A stretch of 64,000 nt of DNA from Acanthococcus lagerstroemiae (lineage: Eukaryota > Arthropoda > Insecta > Hemiptera > Eriococcidae), in NCBI GenBank assembly GCA_031841125.1, contig JAJSSI010000012.1, positions 372,001-436,000 on the forward strand, read 5' to 3'. A program made the translations under genes and the position numbers. Below are positions 33,481-44,509 of this stretch, piece after piece. Within the stretch, counting starts at the first letter, position 1. Each line of letters starts with the position of its first letter. The notes under the pieces are model-generated. The model was not told the origin of the DNA and did no database searches. It saw nothing but the letters and a program-made list of their open reading frames with translations.

Positions 33481-36333
33481 TTAAACGATGGGTACAGCTG
33501 CCATTGCCAGGAGATGGTCCTTTAGGCCCCTGCTAAAGCTTTTCAAATTTCGTGTTTGCTTAAGTTGTACTGGGAGACTATTGTAAAATACAGGTGCATT
33601 ATACATGCCCTGCAGCCTAGAGTGGTACTTCCTCCACTTAGGTACAGAAGCAGCCACATCACCCGTTCTAAGGCCAGTCCTTGGTCGTATTTGTACTTTA
33701 AACTTTTCTTTTCTTTTATGTACATAGCATGCAGCACTATGTTTATATAGATTTTCTAATTTTAGTACACTGAATTTGCAAAACCAAACATCAGTACTAC
33801 TTCGCGCCCTTATACCTGCAAGACTCCTGATTGCTCTCTTTTGCAGCACAGAAATTGGATTTAGCTGATATGCGGAAGCCCTACCCCAGCTCAGAATACC
33901 ATACCGAAGCACGGATTCATAAACTGCGGTATAGATCCTCCGCATATGTTGTATAGAAAAATTCTGGCTTGCATAATATAATAGGTAGTTTAATTTTCTT
34001 AGTTTAGATTGCAGGTATAGGGATTGCGCTGCCCAGGTCATCTTAGAGTCTAGCATAATGCCGAGGTACTTAATTTCATTTACTTGGCTGATTGGTTCAC
34101 ATTGACAGCCGCCTGCACAGTCCGGCTCAAGATGTAGCTTTATGTTATTTTCCAGGTTAAGAACATTTTTGTAGCCAAAACTGATAATTTTTGTTTTGCT
34201 TAAATTTGGAAAAAGTCGGTGCTGGTAGAACCAGCTAGTCAGTACTTGCATGTCACTATTTATTAGTTCTACCAGCTGGTCCTTGTCAGAGGCATTGTAC
34301 ACGATGGCAGTATCGTCCGCAAAGGAGTAGATCGACCCCCTCAGAGTCATTCTGACAAGGTCATTAACATAGATAAGAAATAGGAGTGGGCCCAATGTAC
34401 TCCCTTGCGGAACGCCACTCTTGATGCATATTTTGTCACTGAGCTTGTTGTTTAATTTAACAATTTGATATCGATTTTTCAGATAGGTTGTAAACCAATT
34501 TAAAATGAACCCTCTAAACCCGCATTTCTCTAATTTGTCGAGCAAAATATCATGATTCACTGTATCAAATGCTTTCGTAATGTCAAGGTAGACAGCTACT
34601 ACTAATTTGTTGGCTTCTAAATTTTGCGCTATTTCAGTGATCTGGTCCATCAAGGCGTCATCTGTACTTTTATTTGGCAGAAAACCGTACTGTCTCTGGC
34701 CAAAGAAATTGTTTTTGAGCAAGAATGCTAATATTCGCTCTTTGACAAGGACCTCAAATATTTTTGAAAGGACTGAGAGAAGAGCAATTGGTCGATAGTT
34801 GGTCATTTCAGTCTTATCGCCACTCTTGTAAACCGGTACTGCTATGCCCACTTTCAATGAAGATGGGAAAATACCCAACTTCATTGATGTGTTAAATAGG
34901 TAAGTCAGCGGTGCTGCTAACAGGTCAGCATATTCTTTAACTACTTTAGCTTTAATATTATCAATTCCGACACTTTCCTTGTTAGATATCCTATTTATGG
35001 CATTGTAGACCGCTGTCTCTGTGAACTCCATGAAACCGAAGGATTGTAGATTTCGCTGGGGGGAAATATCAGAAATATTTGAACTGGATGTTTTTACTTT
35101 CTCAGCAAGCTTTTCTGCAATACCACAAAAATACTGGTTGAATTGGTCAGCCAAGCTTTTTTCATTTCCATCAACTCTGCAATTGACACCTCCGACTTTC
35201 AAGCTCTCGATTGGTTCCTTTTTCTTACCAATCACAGAGTTGATGATTTTCCAGTAGTCTTTTGCATTGTTACCGCAGTCTGAGAGAGACTTATCGAAAA
35301 ATGCTTTTTTATCGGCACGACTTTTTTGTGCCACCATTCTAGATACTTTCTTAAAATTTTTCCTTAGGTCTGCATCTTCCGGGTATCTCTTTAGCAGTCT
35401 ATGCAAGGCTGCTTTTTCATCAGCTAGTTTAACCAGTTCTGAAGATGACCACGGCGCACGCTTGCGAGTCTTACGACCAAGGGTTATATAGGTCGTGGAG
35501 TCTTGTATGGCTTCATTAACTTTATCAACGAAACATTGAAAAGCCAAGTCAATATTTTCATCGTCTTTAATAGTCTCCCAGTCCATGTTTGCAAACCTCT
35601 CGGCAAGTCTTTGTTTATTCACGACACCGACCGTTTTACCAACAGCAGCTCCAGCAGCATGTCCCCCGCATAACCCCCAGACCCCAGCAAAAATAGCCGA
35701 GTGATCCGAGAAGGACACAGGGACCACACTGCAGGACGCTGACACAGATGAGTTCAGGCTTCCCCCACCTCGCAGGAAAACATGGTCAAGGCAGGTTGCT
35801 GTTTGCAATCCAATTCTGGTAGGTTCATTTACAAGTGAATCAAATCCACTGGAGGCTAACAGGCTCAAATATTCTGGACAAGAGTCTGGATTGAGTAGAT
35901 TAAGATTGATGTCTCCCGTTAGCATGGTAGGCCCAAGGCAGCGTTCTAATTGATGTTCTAATTCGTTTGTAAATACTAGTTTAGATGACCCACAGAAACG
36001 GTAGATTAGCAGTAAGGTGAAACTTTGTCTTTCTTTAATTTTGTATACTAATCTTAAGCCGTTGAATGAGATTGCTTCCAGTGATTCGACTTGGCAAAAT
36101 ATATTTTCTTTTATGTAGACTAGTACCCCACCTGATCTCTTATTTTCCCTCTCCTGAAGATAAATATTGTAACCATGTATTTTGTATAGCCATAATTCGT
36201 CCTGTTTGATCCATGTTTCCGTGAGAGCAATTATATCCACATCAATTTTATGTGTATCGAGGTATAGCCTGAACTCATCAAAGTTAGCTCGCAGGGACCT
36301 AATGTTCAGCACCATTATCTGTAATTCACGCAT
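33481..36333 (-). CDS. LINE ORF2: AP endonuclease and reverse transcriptase
   Basis: An intact 950-residue frame. ORF2 nicks the target and reverse-transcribes the LINE RNA at the nick. The N-terminal 230 or so residues are an APE-type endonuclease (NIRSLRANFDEF; LTETWIKQDE; GGVLVYIKE; LTGDINLNLL; SDHSAIF). The RT core covers roughly residues 480-740 (YRPIALLSVLSKIFE; FLPNKSTDDAL; DITKAFDTVNHDIL; SGVPQGSTLGPLLFLIYVNDL; SFADDTAIVY). A basic C-terminus follows with no RNase H. The start MRELQIMVLNIRSLR fits the family, whose proteins begin close to the first endonuclease motif. Confidence 0.93.
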   Translation of the reverse strand: MRELQIMVLNIRSLRANFDEFRLYLDTHKIDVDIIALTETWIKQDELWLYKIHGYNIYLQERENKRSGGVLVYIKENIFCQVESLEAISFNGLRLVYKIKERQSFTLLLIYRFCGSSKLVFTNELEHQLERCLGPTMLTGDINLNLLNPDSCPEYLSLLASSGFDSLVNEPTRIGLQTATCLDHVFLRGGGSLNSSVSASCSVVPVSFSDHSAIFAGVWGLCGGHAAGAAVGKTVGVVNKQRLAERFANMDWETIKDDENIDLAFQCFVDKVNEAIQDSTTYITLGRKTRKRAPWSSSELVKLADEKAALHRLLKRYPEDADLRKNFKKVSRMVAQKSRADKKAFFDKSLSDCGNNAKDYWKIINSVIGKKKEPIESLKVGGVNCRVDGNEKSLADQFNQYFCGIAEKLAEKVKTSSSNISDISPQRNLQSFGFMEFTETAVYNAINRISNKESVGIDNIKAKVVKEYADLLAAPLTYLFNTSMKLGIFPSSLKVGIAVPVYKSGDKTEMTNYRPIALLSVLSKIFEVLVKERILAFLLKNNFFGQRQYGFLPNKSTDDALMDQITEIAQNLEANKLVVAVYLDITKAFDTVNHDILLDKLEKCGFRGFILNWFTTYLKNRYQIVKLNNKLSDKICIKSGVPQGSTLGPLLFLIYVNDLVRMTLRGSIYSFADDTAIVYNASDKDQLVELINSDMQVLTSWFYQHRLFPNLSKTKIISFGYKNVLNLENNIKLHLEPDCAGGCQCEPISQVNEIKYLGIMLDSKMTWAAQSLYLQSKLRKLNYLLYYASQNFSIQHMRRIYTAVYESVLRYGILSWGRASAYQLNPISVLQKRAIRSLAGIRARSSTDVWFCKFSVLKLENLYKHSAACYVHKRKEKFKVQIRPRTGLRTGDVAASVPKWRKYHSRLQGMYNAPVFYNSLPVQLKQTRNLKSFSRGLKDHLLAMAAVPIV

Positions 36334-37794
36334 TAATAGCTTTTACAAAGATAACCCAACACGATAAAAATGCAGGAGACTTACGTATACTCACTGATGC
36401 AAGCCAGAAAGAGGAAAATGCTTGACTCGACCAATAATAATAGCCTTTAACTGTACCTGAATAAAAGTCTTTTCCTAATTTAATTGTGAATACAGTGCTT
36501 ATCGCCCGGGCTACGACAATCGCTCGAATTACACAATGCGCTTGGTACATGCATGCGTTATCTGAAATAATGGGATTACATTGTTGTGCGAATTTATACG
36601 TTTTGATGGAACTGTAGGTACTTTTTCTTTTTTCCGATTGAATTTATGGTGAAGTTGTTGTACGTTTTTCCATGCGAAATGGCATTTAACCAAATCCGTA
36701 ATCACGTGACCCTCAAAATGTTTATGTTTCGGAGTTGATTTTTCTCTCGTTTTCCGGCGTTTTAACTCGCGAACTGTGGATCTAGAATTCTGCTTGGATA
36801 CTAAATTTCGTATTTCATCAGCATCACGTACCTGGCCAAACAGTATATAATCTAGCATACTAATTACATCAGTAAGTATTTACTTCGTGTCCTAGCATAG
36901 TGTGTAACGAGTTCTTTTCAGTATTGCTAAAAACTGAATAGTTTTTTCGAACCAAAATTTTAATGCTTTTATCATTTTCAGCTTTCAACTACTGAGAGGA
37001 ATCGGCCAGAGAGTATATATGGTGCAATATATCTTGAGTGCTTCGCTCTTTTGGGACACCCAGACAATCTGGCAGGCCCACAAGTAACGATGTTAGCATG
37101 TGAGTAATCATTTTGTATATCAGTAACTAAATACAGATTTCAGTTTGTTGCCTGGTTCTATACTTCTGTCTTAATAATTACGTATTCTTGGGCAGGTACG
37201 TGATATTTCAGAACTTCAGTTCTCAGATCGACGAGAGTGATGATTTTAGCAGAACAGACCAGCCACTGTACCATTATTAGTAGAAGACGGGCCTATGGAG
37301 AGAAACGATTAGGAGAAATTTTGATTATACTTGTTATGTTAACTGTGCCAACTAATTACTCACTATTTTATTTTGCTCACTACAGATTTCAGATTTCAGA
37401 TGTAGGCATGAAAGTGACGTTTCTATGAATAAAAGAGGCTTTTGTTGTTCATAATTTCTTTCCCTAACTTTGCTCAGTGAGTTATTTTAACGTATGTATA
37501 AAAAGAGTATTCGAGTATCTGGTAGTCGTGACTTCAGCACACGTATATCGTCATGCAGCTAGCAAATGATGGCATCCTGAGTCAGGGCAGTGACACGGTA
37601 AGCGCGTACTCTCTGGACTCCAGTGTACTGTTCCCTGTTACCTGTTATTTCAGTCTTAAGTTGAGTTACGTCTGTGTGAATGAATTGTAGTTAGTATTTA
37701 GGTTAGCTGTTCCCGTTAGCAGTTCATGCACTTGGTATGTTACGTTTAATAGTTCGTCTCGTAGATATTTTTTGTTAATTGAGTCGGTAATTAG
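36334..37794. other. Unexplained stretch between LINE ORF1 and ORF2
   Basis: 1461 bp, far longer than the usual LINE ORF spacer. It holds an unrecognised minus frame (36529-36858, basic) and, on plus, a splice-bordered frame at about 36981-37094 (after TTTTCAG, before GTGAGT) encoding ECFALLGHPDNLAGPQVTML. No TIR pair was found. It may be a nested insertion or a long linker. Confidence 0.5.
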
Positions 37795-38898
37795 TCAGTC
37801 GGAGGTGGCTCGTGGTGACCGGGCTCGCTCCCTCTGCGCCACCGCAGATGAAGCAGAGACCGCAGGAGAGTAGTCAGCCGCATGGCTAGCCTGGCTACGA
37901 CGGTCCACATCCATCGACGAGGTCCCTTCGACCAAACCCGCCGCGATCCGGTCTATCTGCTCCCGGGTCTCCACTTCAAATACTGAGGCGCTGCTGTCCT
38001 TACGAGCCAGCACTCGCCCACCCTTCGTCCAGACATACATGAAGCCGTTACGGTTAGCCGGTCCAAGTTTCAGCTTTTCTTTGGCTGCATACAGCAGGCG
38101 AGCAGTTTCTGGTGAGAGGTGATCAGTAAGAAACACCTTTCGTCCGGCACCACCCGACCACTGCAGGTCATTAGCCGTCAGTTTCTTCTCCCTGCCAGCC
38201 TTCATCAAGTTATCTCTGACGGACCTACGGACGAATTTACATATTATTTTCTTCGGCCCTTTGACCGACGGTAGCGCGTGACATGTATCAACGTCCGCCT
38301 CGGTGATGGTCATGCCTAGCTTCTGAGCTACTGCGCTAACAATACTCAGACAACCCGCTTCGGTCTCAGGTGCCGGTGTTCCGTGCAAGACTATATTATT
38401 TCTCCGGGTATAATCATTCAGCTTCCTGAGCTGGGTTTTCAGGGAGGTATTCTCATCCTTGGTTAAACTCAGTTCAGTTTTCAGTGCATGCACTTCAGTT
38501 ACCAGTAGTTGCTGAGTAGTTTTTAGTTCCTCGATTACCTGGATTAGGTAATCCAGCTTGCTTTGCGTTTCAGACTCGTCTTCATACCTGGGTCTCTTTC
38601 TATGTTGGCTACTCGAACGTGATCCAGTTCTCAGATGCGCGTCTTTTTTGTCGCATTCTGGGCAGACCCAAGCCTCTTTCTCGTGGTCGGGGAGGGCGCG
38701 CCACGCAGCGTGGTGCATCCCTGGGAGACACTTGAAGTGATAGCGATACAGGCAAGAGGAGCATTCTGGGAATGCCTTGCTTGGCGAGATATGGTGGACA
38801 CAGCCACCACATCGCGAAAGATCAGGTTCCTCTCTGCCAGCTGATAAGCTCTTATCAGTAGGTGTGTTAACGGTACTTTCAGGCGGTGATCGGATCAT
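37795..38898 (-). CDS. LINE ORF1: PHD finger, coiled-coil RNA-binding protein
   Basis: An intact 367-residue frame. ORF1 coats LINE RNA. Residues about 30-85 form a Cys4-His-Cys3 PHD finger (CGGC, CSSC, HFKC, CPEC). Residues about 115-165 form a heptad-rich coiled coil (KLDYLIQVIEELKTTQQLL). An RRM-like domain follows (YTRRNNIVLHG; KIICKFVRRSVRDNLM), then a Ser/Arg-rich tail. PHD-bearing ORF1s are known in CR1-group LINEs. It lies upstream of ORF2 on the same strand. Confidence 0.88.
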   Translation of the reverse strand: MIRSPPESTVNTPTDKSLSAGREEPDLSRCGGCVHHISPSKAFPECSSCLYRYHFKCLPGMHHAAWRALPDHEKEAWVCPECDKKDAHLRTGSRSSSQHRKRPRYEDESETQSKLDYLIQVIEELKTTQQLLVTEVHALKTELSLTKDENTSLKTQLRKLNDYTRRNNIVLHGTPAPETEAGCLSIVSAVAQKLGMTITEADVDTCHALPSVKGPKKIICKFVRRSVRDNLMKAGREKKLTANDLQWSGGAGRKVFLTDHLSPETARLLYAAKEKLKLGPANRNGFMYVWTKGGRVLARKDSSASVFEVETREQIDRIAAGLVEGTSSMDVDRRSQASHAADYSPAVSASSAVAQRERARSPRATSD

Positions 38899-38950
38899 TG
38901 TATAATTCGAAAATCTCTTAACTAATACCTGGAACTGATGTCAGATTCGA

Positions 38951-39198
38951 TGCAGTGATCGTTCCCGCTCTCTTTGGAAGTTACCGGACTTAAATTGATG
39001 CACTCGTTCAAAAGTTATTCCACTTGCTAAAATAGTGAAATATTCATTGAAGTGTAATGCCACTGTTCGTGTTATAATAGAGGCACTTGATTAATAATTA
39101 TTAATGAACTTCACTTTGTTAAAATATTATATTTCCTATGCTTGAATAAAATTATATCAAAATTATGTACACATAACAAAATAATAAAAAACAATATT
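38951..39198. other. 3' non-coding part of the Tc1-type element
   Basis: AT-rich sequence between the LINE 5' edge and the transposase stop; no gene. Confidence 0.45.
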
Positions 39199-40480
39199 TT
39201 ATACAACATCTGGTAGAGGATAAGCTAAATCGTCATTGTCAGTGTCATCATTGTCATCATCTGAAAATAAATCATCTTCCAATTCGTCATTTCCAAAATT
39301 GATAATCACTTCATCAACTTTCTCCTCAATTTTTGGATAATTTCTCCAGTATGCGTCCTCAAGCGTGATTACGTGCTTCATAAAGCTTCTTGTATCAATT
39401 GCTGTGACTGAATCAACTGCTTCATTCGCCACTTCTTGCAGTTTCTGAAGGCATAAATCTCCACTAACGTTCGCCTCTCGGGCTTTACTTTTTATTTTGC
39501 ACCAGGCTATTTCAATGATGTTCAACTCGCACATCTATGGAGGCAGTCCCAATACATAATGGCCAGTTTTTTTTATTTCTTCATCGATTAAATATTTCTT
39601 TTCTGTGGATTTATTTTGCTCAATAAGGGTGTACAAGTCATGCCGTAACATCGTATCAGTAAATGGGATATTTTGTTTAGTCAACTATTCTTTCATTTCA
39701 GCCTTTACTGCATATTTGTTTGGCACCTTATCGACCAATCAACCAGTTTGGTATGATACGGAGCATTGTCCATCACAATTACAGAATTGGGAGGTAATGA
39801 TTGAATAAGCTGATTTCTTACCCATTTAAAAAACTGCTCTGCATTCATCTGTCCATGGTAATCGCCTGTTGTTACAAATTAGCTCTATACAACAACTTAG
39901 CGCCATGCAACATTCCACTTTCAGAACAGACGTGAACCAAACTTAACCAATTTTTCGACGAGTTGTCTACTATTACTCCATCTAAGCCTTTTCCTTGCCA
40001 ACATTTCTGAAACGTTAGATTATTGTCAATCCAAGTTTTATTAATGTAATAAATGTTTTTTCCTTCACTGCGGTATTTCCGTATTTGCTCAATATACCTT
40101 CTTCTCCAAGCTATATTTTCAGGACGCTCTAATAAGATTTTTCATCTAGTACCGCATTTCCTCCAGGAATACCCCATATCGTGGAGTAACTGATGTAATT
40201 TCTCTCTACTATAAGGAAAATTTATTTCTCTCTGTATAACACCAAGTAGTTTTCTAGTTGAGGGAACTCTAGGTTTATCTTCTAGGTAAAAATTTGAAAT
40301 AGTTCGTCTAATTACCTGCTGGTCGAAATCGTCGCATTTTGTAAAACTTTGTGTACTTCTGTTCTTACCAGGCGTTGATAATTTTACTTCCTTCGCGGTT
40401 TCTTCAAAGTTGGCATATTCCTTCTTCACCCTTTTCACTGTTCTGAGAGACGTGTTTGAATACAATGCGGCACGCTCCAA
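39199..40480 (-). pseudogene. Tc1/IS630-type transposase, decayed
   Basis: The N-terminal piece (40142-40480) has HTH-like helices (LYSNTSLRTVKRVKKEY). The middle contains YYINKTWID, where the first catalytic Asp (usually in YxDETW) is replaced by Asn. The C-terminal piece (39199-39534) has CELNIIEIAWCKIKSKAREAN, carrying the last acidic residue, and ends in an acidic tail. Stops and frameshifts occur at about 40139 and through 39540-39900. The transposase is dead by several independent lesions. Confidence 0.8.
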
Positions 40481-40880
40481 TAGTTTCGAGTAACTGCAGT
40501 TACAGGAGCATTAGGTAAGTCGTTTTTCTTCTTCACAGACATGAATGATATTGGCAATCATATTACGACCATCACTATGTACTACTTGTCCATGTTTCCA
40601 ATACGAGTTTCAATCTTCTAAATACGTTACACAGCGGGAGGCCAGGAAACAAAAATAAAAACCTGGGCCTAGGAGTAAGCTAGAAAGATGAGACGAAAAC
40701 TGGTTTGCGCTTAATCAATGGTGCCAAATCTTTCCATTGTGAATACCTGAATTAAATTAACCCTTACGCTGGTAATTAACTAGCGCGACGCGTCTGCCTA
40801 GTAAAAAGGTGCGCTAGTTTGGGTAAACTTGACAACTCGCAACGAAACTAAAAGTGCCAACTTAAACTGGCCAGACTATA

Positions 40881-41881
40881 CCTATCCTGAGTTCATTCGC
40901 TAGTTTTCACTTACAGAAATTGGTTATAACGAGGAACGTCTAGGATAAAAATAGATACAAAATGGGCAAGCTTGATTTGGTTCTAACAATTTCTTCAAAA
41001 TGATAGGAACTTAGCTCTATATTAGTTCATTTTATGTATGTCATTCATGAACCTTGTATACCATCCGCCCATACGGCGATATCAACATAATTTATTCATT
41101 CTAACTCAGGAATTAAACTGAAGAGAGTTGAACAGCAGCTGTTTCATTGTGAAGGTTATTCTATCTATTATACACTTTTTAAAAATATAAAATAAATATT
41201 TTTGCATCTACTCAGGGAAGCATAATTCCATATAAAGGCTCAAAAAAGGCAGTTCACCAGTCTACAACGCTTTGTTCCAGAATTGCAACACCTTGTACCA
41301 GTTTCTAGTTTGCAACGCACAATTTTAAATAATAATGGACAAGTCACTCATTTGCTTTTATAGACGTTCTTTTTTTCTTCTTTTTTTTTCTCCTCAACAG
41401 TGTAGAACAAACGACAGCAGTTGAACAAATTAAAAACATATGACTAGTGGTCACTAGTAGCTTAATTAGACACTAGGATTAAAGTGGCAACTTATAAAAG
41501 TAACTACCTAAACTTTATGAAAATGCCACATTTCTTCGACTTAAAATAAAGAACACACTTTGTAGATTAATCTAATTAGAGGGACTAATCGGCGAAATAT
41601 TCAACTCATGCCTACTTGGTAATTATAAATTCTTAAAACCTAAATCACATTAATTACAATTTCTGTTTTGGTTCAAATTTACTTAATTAATAACGTACGT
41701 CAAAATTAAGATGATGAAAACATCACATGAGGGAGTCACCTATTTGGAGTAAAAATGACGAACGAGAAAATAATACTCAATGTCAACTAATAAGTATAAG
41801 AAGGGATGCTTAATAATAATATGCATAAAATTAATACGAAATGAAAGGAAGAGGTAGCGAAGGCATTTTCGGACATGAACG
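40881..41881. other. Spacer, no gene seen
   Basis: About 1 kb of AT-rich sequence without coding motifs or clear repeats. It ends at the TA target of the next element. Confidence 0.5.
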
Positions 41882-42214
41882 TAGGGGAAGGTGGGGGAAT
41901 TGTGCGCACCTAACTTTGAATGGCTGTAGAAATGTCTGTATTAAAGATAAAAAAAGCGGATTGCAGGATAGTGAAGCCCAATCTATCTATTTTAATGCCC
42001 CTTAATCACCAAAATTTTATATTGAATATCAAAACATTTATTCACAAAAATGTAAAAAAAGTTATTTGCGCACAATTCCCCACCCCTTCGGGTAATTGTG
42101 CGCATGGGTAGGGTAATTGTGCGCATGTTGAATTGAAATATTGAAATCGTAGAAACGTTTATTTACTACTCATTTTAATAAATTTACCAACCTACACTAT
42201 TTTCTATATGATTT

Positions 42215-43587
42215 TCACGGTTGACAATAGTCACAGATGTAGACGGAAGCAGTTTCAGTGTTGGTGCATTTCTTGTGTGCCCATGAGTGGCATACGTTGC
42301 AACAGAACCACAACTCACTCTTACCAAATTCGCCACAAATATTACAGGTTTCCTCTACATCAGATTCTTCCTCGTTATTGGAGTCATCTTGTAGCGGCAC
42401 AACCATATCATCTATTTCGAACGAATCACTCTCAGGAAGCTGCACCTTTGCCTCGCCACGTTTTTTTCTAGTTGTTTCAGATCCTTTGATGACAAATTCA
42501 ATTTCCGTTTAGCTTGCGTTAGCTCCTTTTTTTCACGTTCTTCGCGGTTTTTTTTTTTTGGCAATTTTAGCTTTTTCTAGCTGGGGGGTGGAGGTCAAAA
42601 TTTCGGAATGCAATTTCATTTTTTGGCGAGTTTTCTGTCTTGTCTGGGTGGAATGGCCTGCGGTGCCTAGCACTGGTTCGGAATGGCCTGAGGTGCCTGG
42701 TAGGCCTACTGGTTCGGAATGGCCTGAGGTGCCTGGTACTGGTTTGGAATGGCCTGAGGTGCCTGGTACTGGTTTGGAATGACATGAGGTGCCTGGCACT
42801 AGTTTGGGATGGCCCGAGGTACTTGTCGCTGGTTGGTAATCTTCACTGGTGAATTTATTAGGGTCTAAAGGCCAAATTCCTGCCGATGCAAAACCAGTTT
42901 TTGCTTTATCCATTGTGGCTACCCTGTTGTACGCCTTAGCAAGAAGTGCAGCTAGATCGTATTCTGTTATCTTCTCATGATTGGATGCATTGATTTTGGA
43001 ATCGCACAGACGGTACAGCTTATCTTTTAAGGGACCAAAAAACGTCAAGTCGAGAGGTTGAAGCCGATGCGAGGTATGTGGAGGTAGTGATACAACATGA
43101 ATAAAATTACTTCGGCAAAATTCAGTGGCCTCAATGGAAATATGGCTACCATGATTGTCGAGAACAAGCAATACTGGATCATCTTCCGAAGCTTTCACAA
43201 AACGCTGGAAGTGTTTTAACCAGGCAACAAATAAAACTTCATTGGTCCAACCATTTTTCGAACAACGGTAAATCGATTCAGGCGGGCCATTTTTTTCAAG
43301 CAAAGGTGTCATTCTTACTCTCGGATATATTAACATCGGCGATAGGTACAATCCTGAAGCACTCATGCAAAAAACTGCAGTTACTGTTTCGACCACGTTC
43401 AGCGGAAGTAGCGGAGCCAATTCTTTTTTCGCCTTTTTGACCATAGACTTTCGGGCTTTTCTTTGGGACAGTTGTATTTCCGAGCTCTGATTGGAATACC
43501 ATCTTCTTTAACTTTTCTTACAGCTACAGGTGAATTATCTTCCTTCCAACTGTTCCGGTTAGATATCCTAGTATAATTTCGTGGCAT
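42215..43587 (-). pseudogene. Pogo transposase with C-terminal PHD finger, internally deleted
   Basis: The N-terminal piece (43399-43587) starts MPRNYTRISNRNSWKEDN and holds the start of a Psq-type HTH. The CENP-B domain and first catalytic Asp are missing. The catalytic end (42533-43444) has VLLVLDNHGSHIS and PPHTSHRLQPLDLTFFGPLK, then GIWPLDPNKF. After it come repeats of PGTSGHSKPV, a Lys-rich stretch, a frameshift in a T run near 42550, and a PHD finger (42215-42445: CNIC, CNVC, HKKC, CDYC; Cys4-His-Cys3). The domain order HTH, DDE, PHD is known for some animal pogo-type proteins. Confidence 0.85.
42640..42835. repeat. 30-bp tandem repeat inside pogo transposase
   Basis: GGAATGGCCTGAGGTGCCTG recurs about every 30 bp (roughly six units, one with 6 extra bases). 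On minus it encodes PGTSGHSKPV-like decapeptides, so the array is a coding minisatellite that keeps frame. Confidence 0.88.
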
Positions 43588-44012
43588 CTAAGAAAAAAAA
43601 GAACTCGTCAAGATATAATAAGAGATGCGCACAATTACCCCGTCACAACAAATTGTGATTCAATTTTTTTTTTTTTTTTTTACCGGCCTAACCAAATTGA
43701 GAAACAGAGAGTGCAAAATGTGTGTCAAAGTGTACCCTTCTAGAAATGAATGACAAAAAAATTTAATATTCAAAATTATTTACTCATCACCTTATTTTCG
43801 ATGACTGAATTCTTACATCAAAAAACGCAGTTTTAGACATTCGACGATTTCTTTCTCAAAACCATTTATTTTTGGCTGTTGACCTAAACTATTCTTATTA
43901 TATGTTCGGAGGTACACTTTGTTGCTTTTACTTTTTTTTTAACGATTGTCGTTTCGTCCAGATTGACGTGCGCACAATTACCCGCTGCGCACAATTCCCC
44001 CACCTTCCCCTA

Positions 44013-44129
44013 ATTCAAAAGTCTGAAGATCAATTAAGTAATAATAAAAATTGTGGAATGAAAGAATGAAAATCACGGTGGACCTAATACTATGAGACTA
44101 TAATTATTTTACATTCATATTAATTTTAT
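44013..44129. other. Short spacer
   Basis: Nothing recognised. Confidence 0.4.
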
Positions 44130-44438
44130 TTACCTACCGCCAGGTAAATTATTTTGAGAATAATAACTTATACTATGAGGTGCTTTCCTCTTTTTCATTG
44201 AAGTCTTCGAATACTGGTGCTCGTCGGGTTTGCCTCTTTTCAGTGGTCTTCCAGGTGTAATCGGGGCGCTCCCTCCCAGTTTCGCTTTTCTACGCCTTCG
44301 TCGAGATGTAGACTGAACTTTAATTATCCTTCCAGATCTTCGATGTGATGCAGCAAAATTATAAAACGCATTCTCCAATGCCGCGTCTGTACATAATTTT
44401 TCTACCCTCTTGAAAAAGGTCGACTCGAACATCAGCAA
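44130..44438 (-). pseudogene. Basic C-terminal fragment, possibly MULE-like
   Basis: A frame of 102 residues with IIKVQSTSRRRRRKAKLGGS, a GRP motif and RKAPHSISYYSQNN. This layout recalls the C-terminal tail of animal MULE/SWIM-type transposon proteins, but no zinc finger or catalytic part is present. Weak call. Confidence 0.3.
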
Positions 44439-44509
44439 ACCTGATTCTGGAGAAATTTTGCAGTTGACGATTTTAATGAACTTTTTACATTTTTCCTTAA
44501 CCCCGATAA

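Larger units (their letters stand above)
32440..38950 (-). mobile_element. CR1/Jockey-type LINE, both ORFs open
   Basis: The minus strand carries ORF1 (PHD finger, coiled coil, RRM-like) and ORF2 (endonuclease plus RT) without any frame break, so this is a young copy. The 5' edge lies right of 38898. The 3' part runs into a long TTCTGTTTTG-type simple tail (about 32700-33320). Exact ends and target duplication were not found. It sits in the 3' region of the Tc1-type element. An unexplained 1.46-kb stretch separates the ORFs. Confidence 0.8.
32148..40878 (-). mobile_element. Tc1/IS630-type transposon split by a LINE
   Basis: TIRs TAGTCTGGCCA(C/G)TTTAAG... at 32148-32173 and 40853-40878 match at 25 of 26 positions and are flanked by TA. 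The transposase relic lies at 39199-40480 near the right end. Without the LINE the element would be about 2.2-2.5 kb. It belongs to the same general transposase group as the nested element at 50160-52421, but the TIRs differ. Confidence 0.85.
41884..44010 (-). mobile_element. Pogo-type element with perfect 25-bp TIRs
   Basis: TIRs beginning GGGGAAGGTGGGGGAATT (41884-41908 and 43986-44010) are perfect inverted copies flanked by TA. The motif TTGTGCGCA or its complement recurs inside both ends (near 41900, 42066, 42090, 42117, 43626, 43969 and 43987), as expected for CENP-B-like subterminal binding sites. The transposase region is on minus with its middle missing. Confidence 0.93.

Noticed and set aside
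36981..37094. Plus-strand exon of a host gene
   Set aside because: It has good borders, but no neighbouring exon joins it in phase and no domain is recognised; kept only as part of the unexplained LINE spacer.
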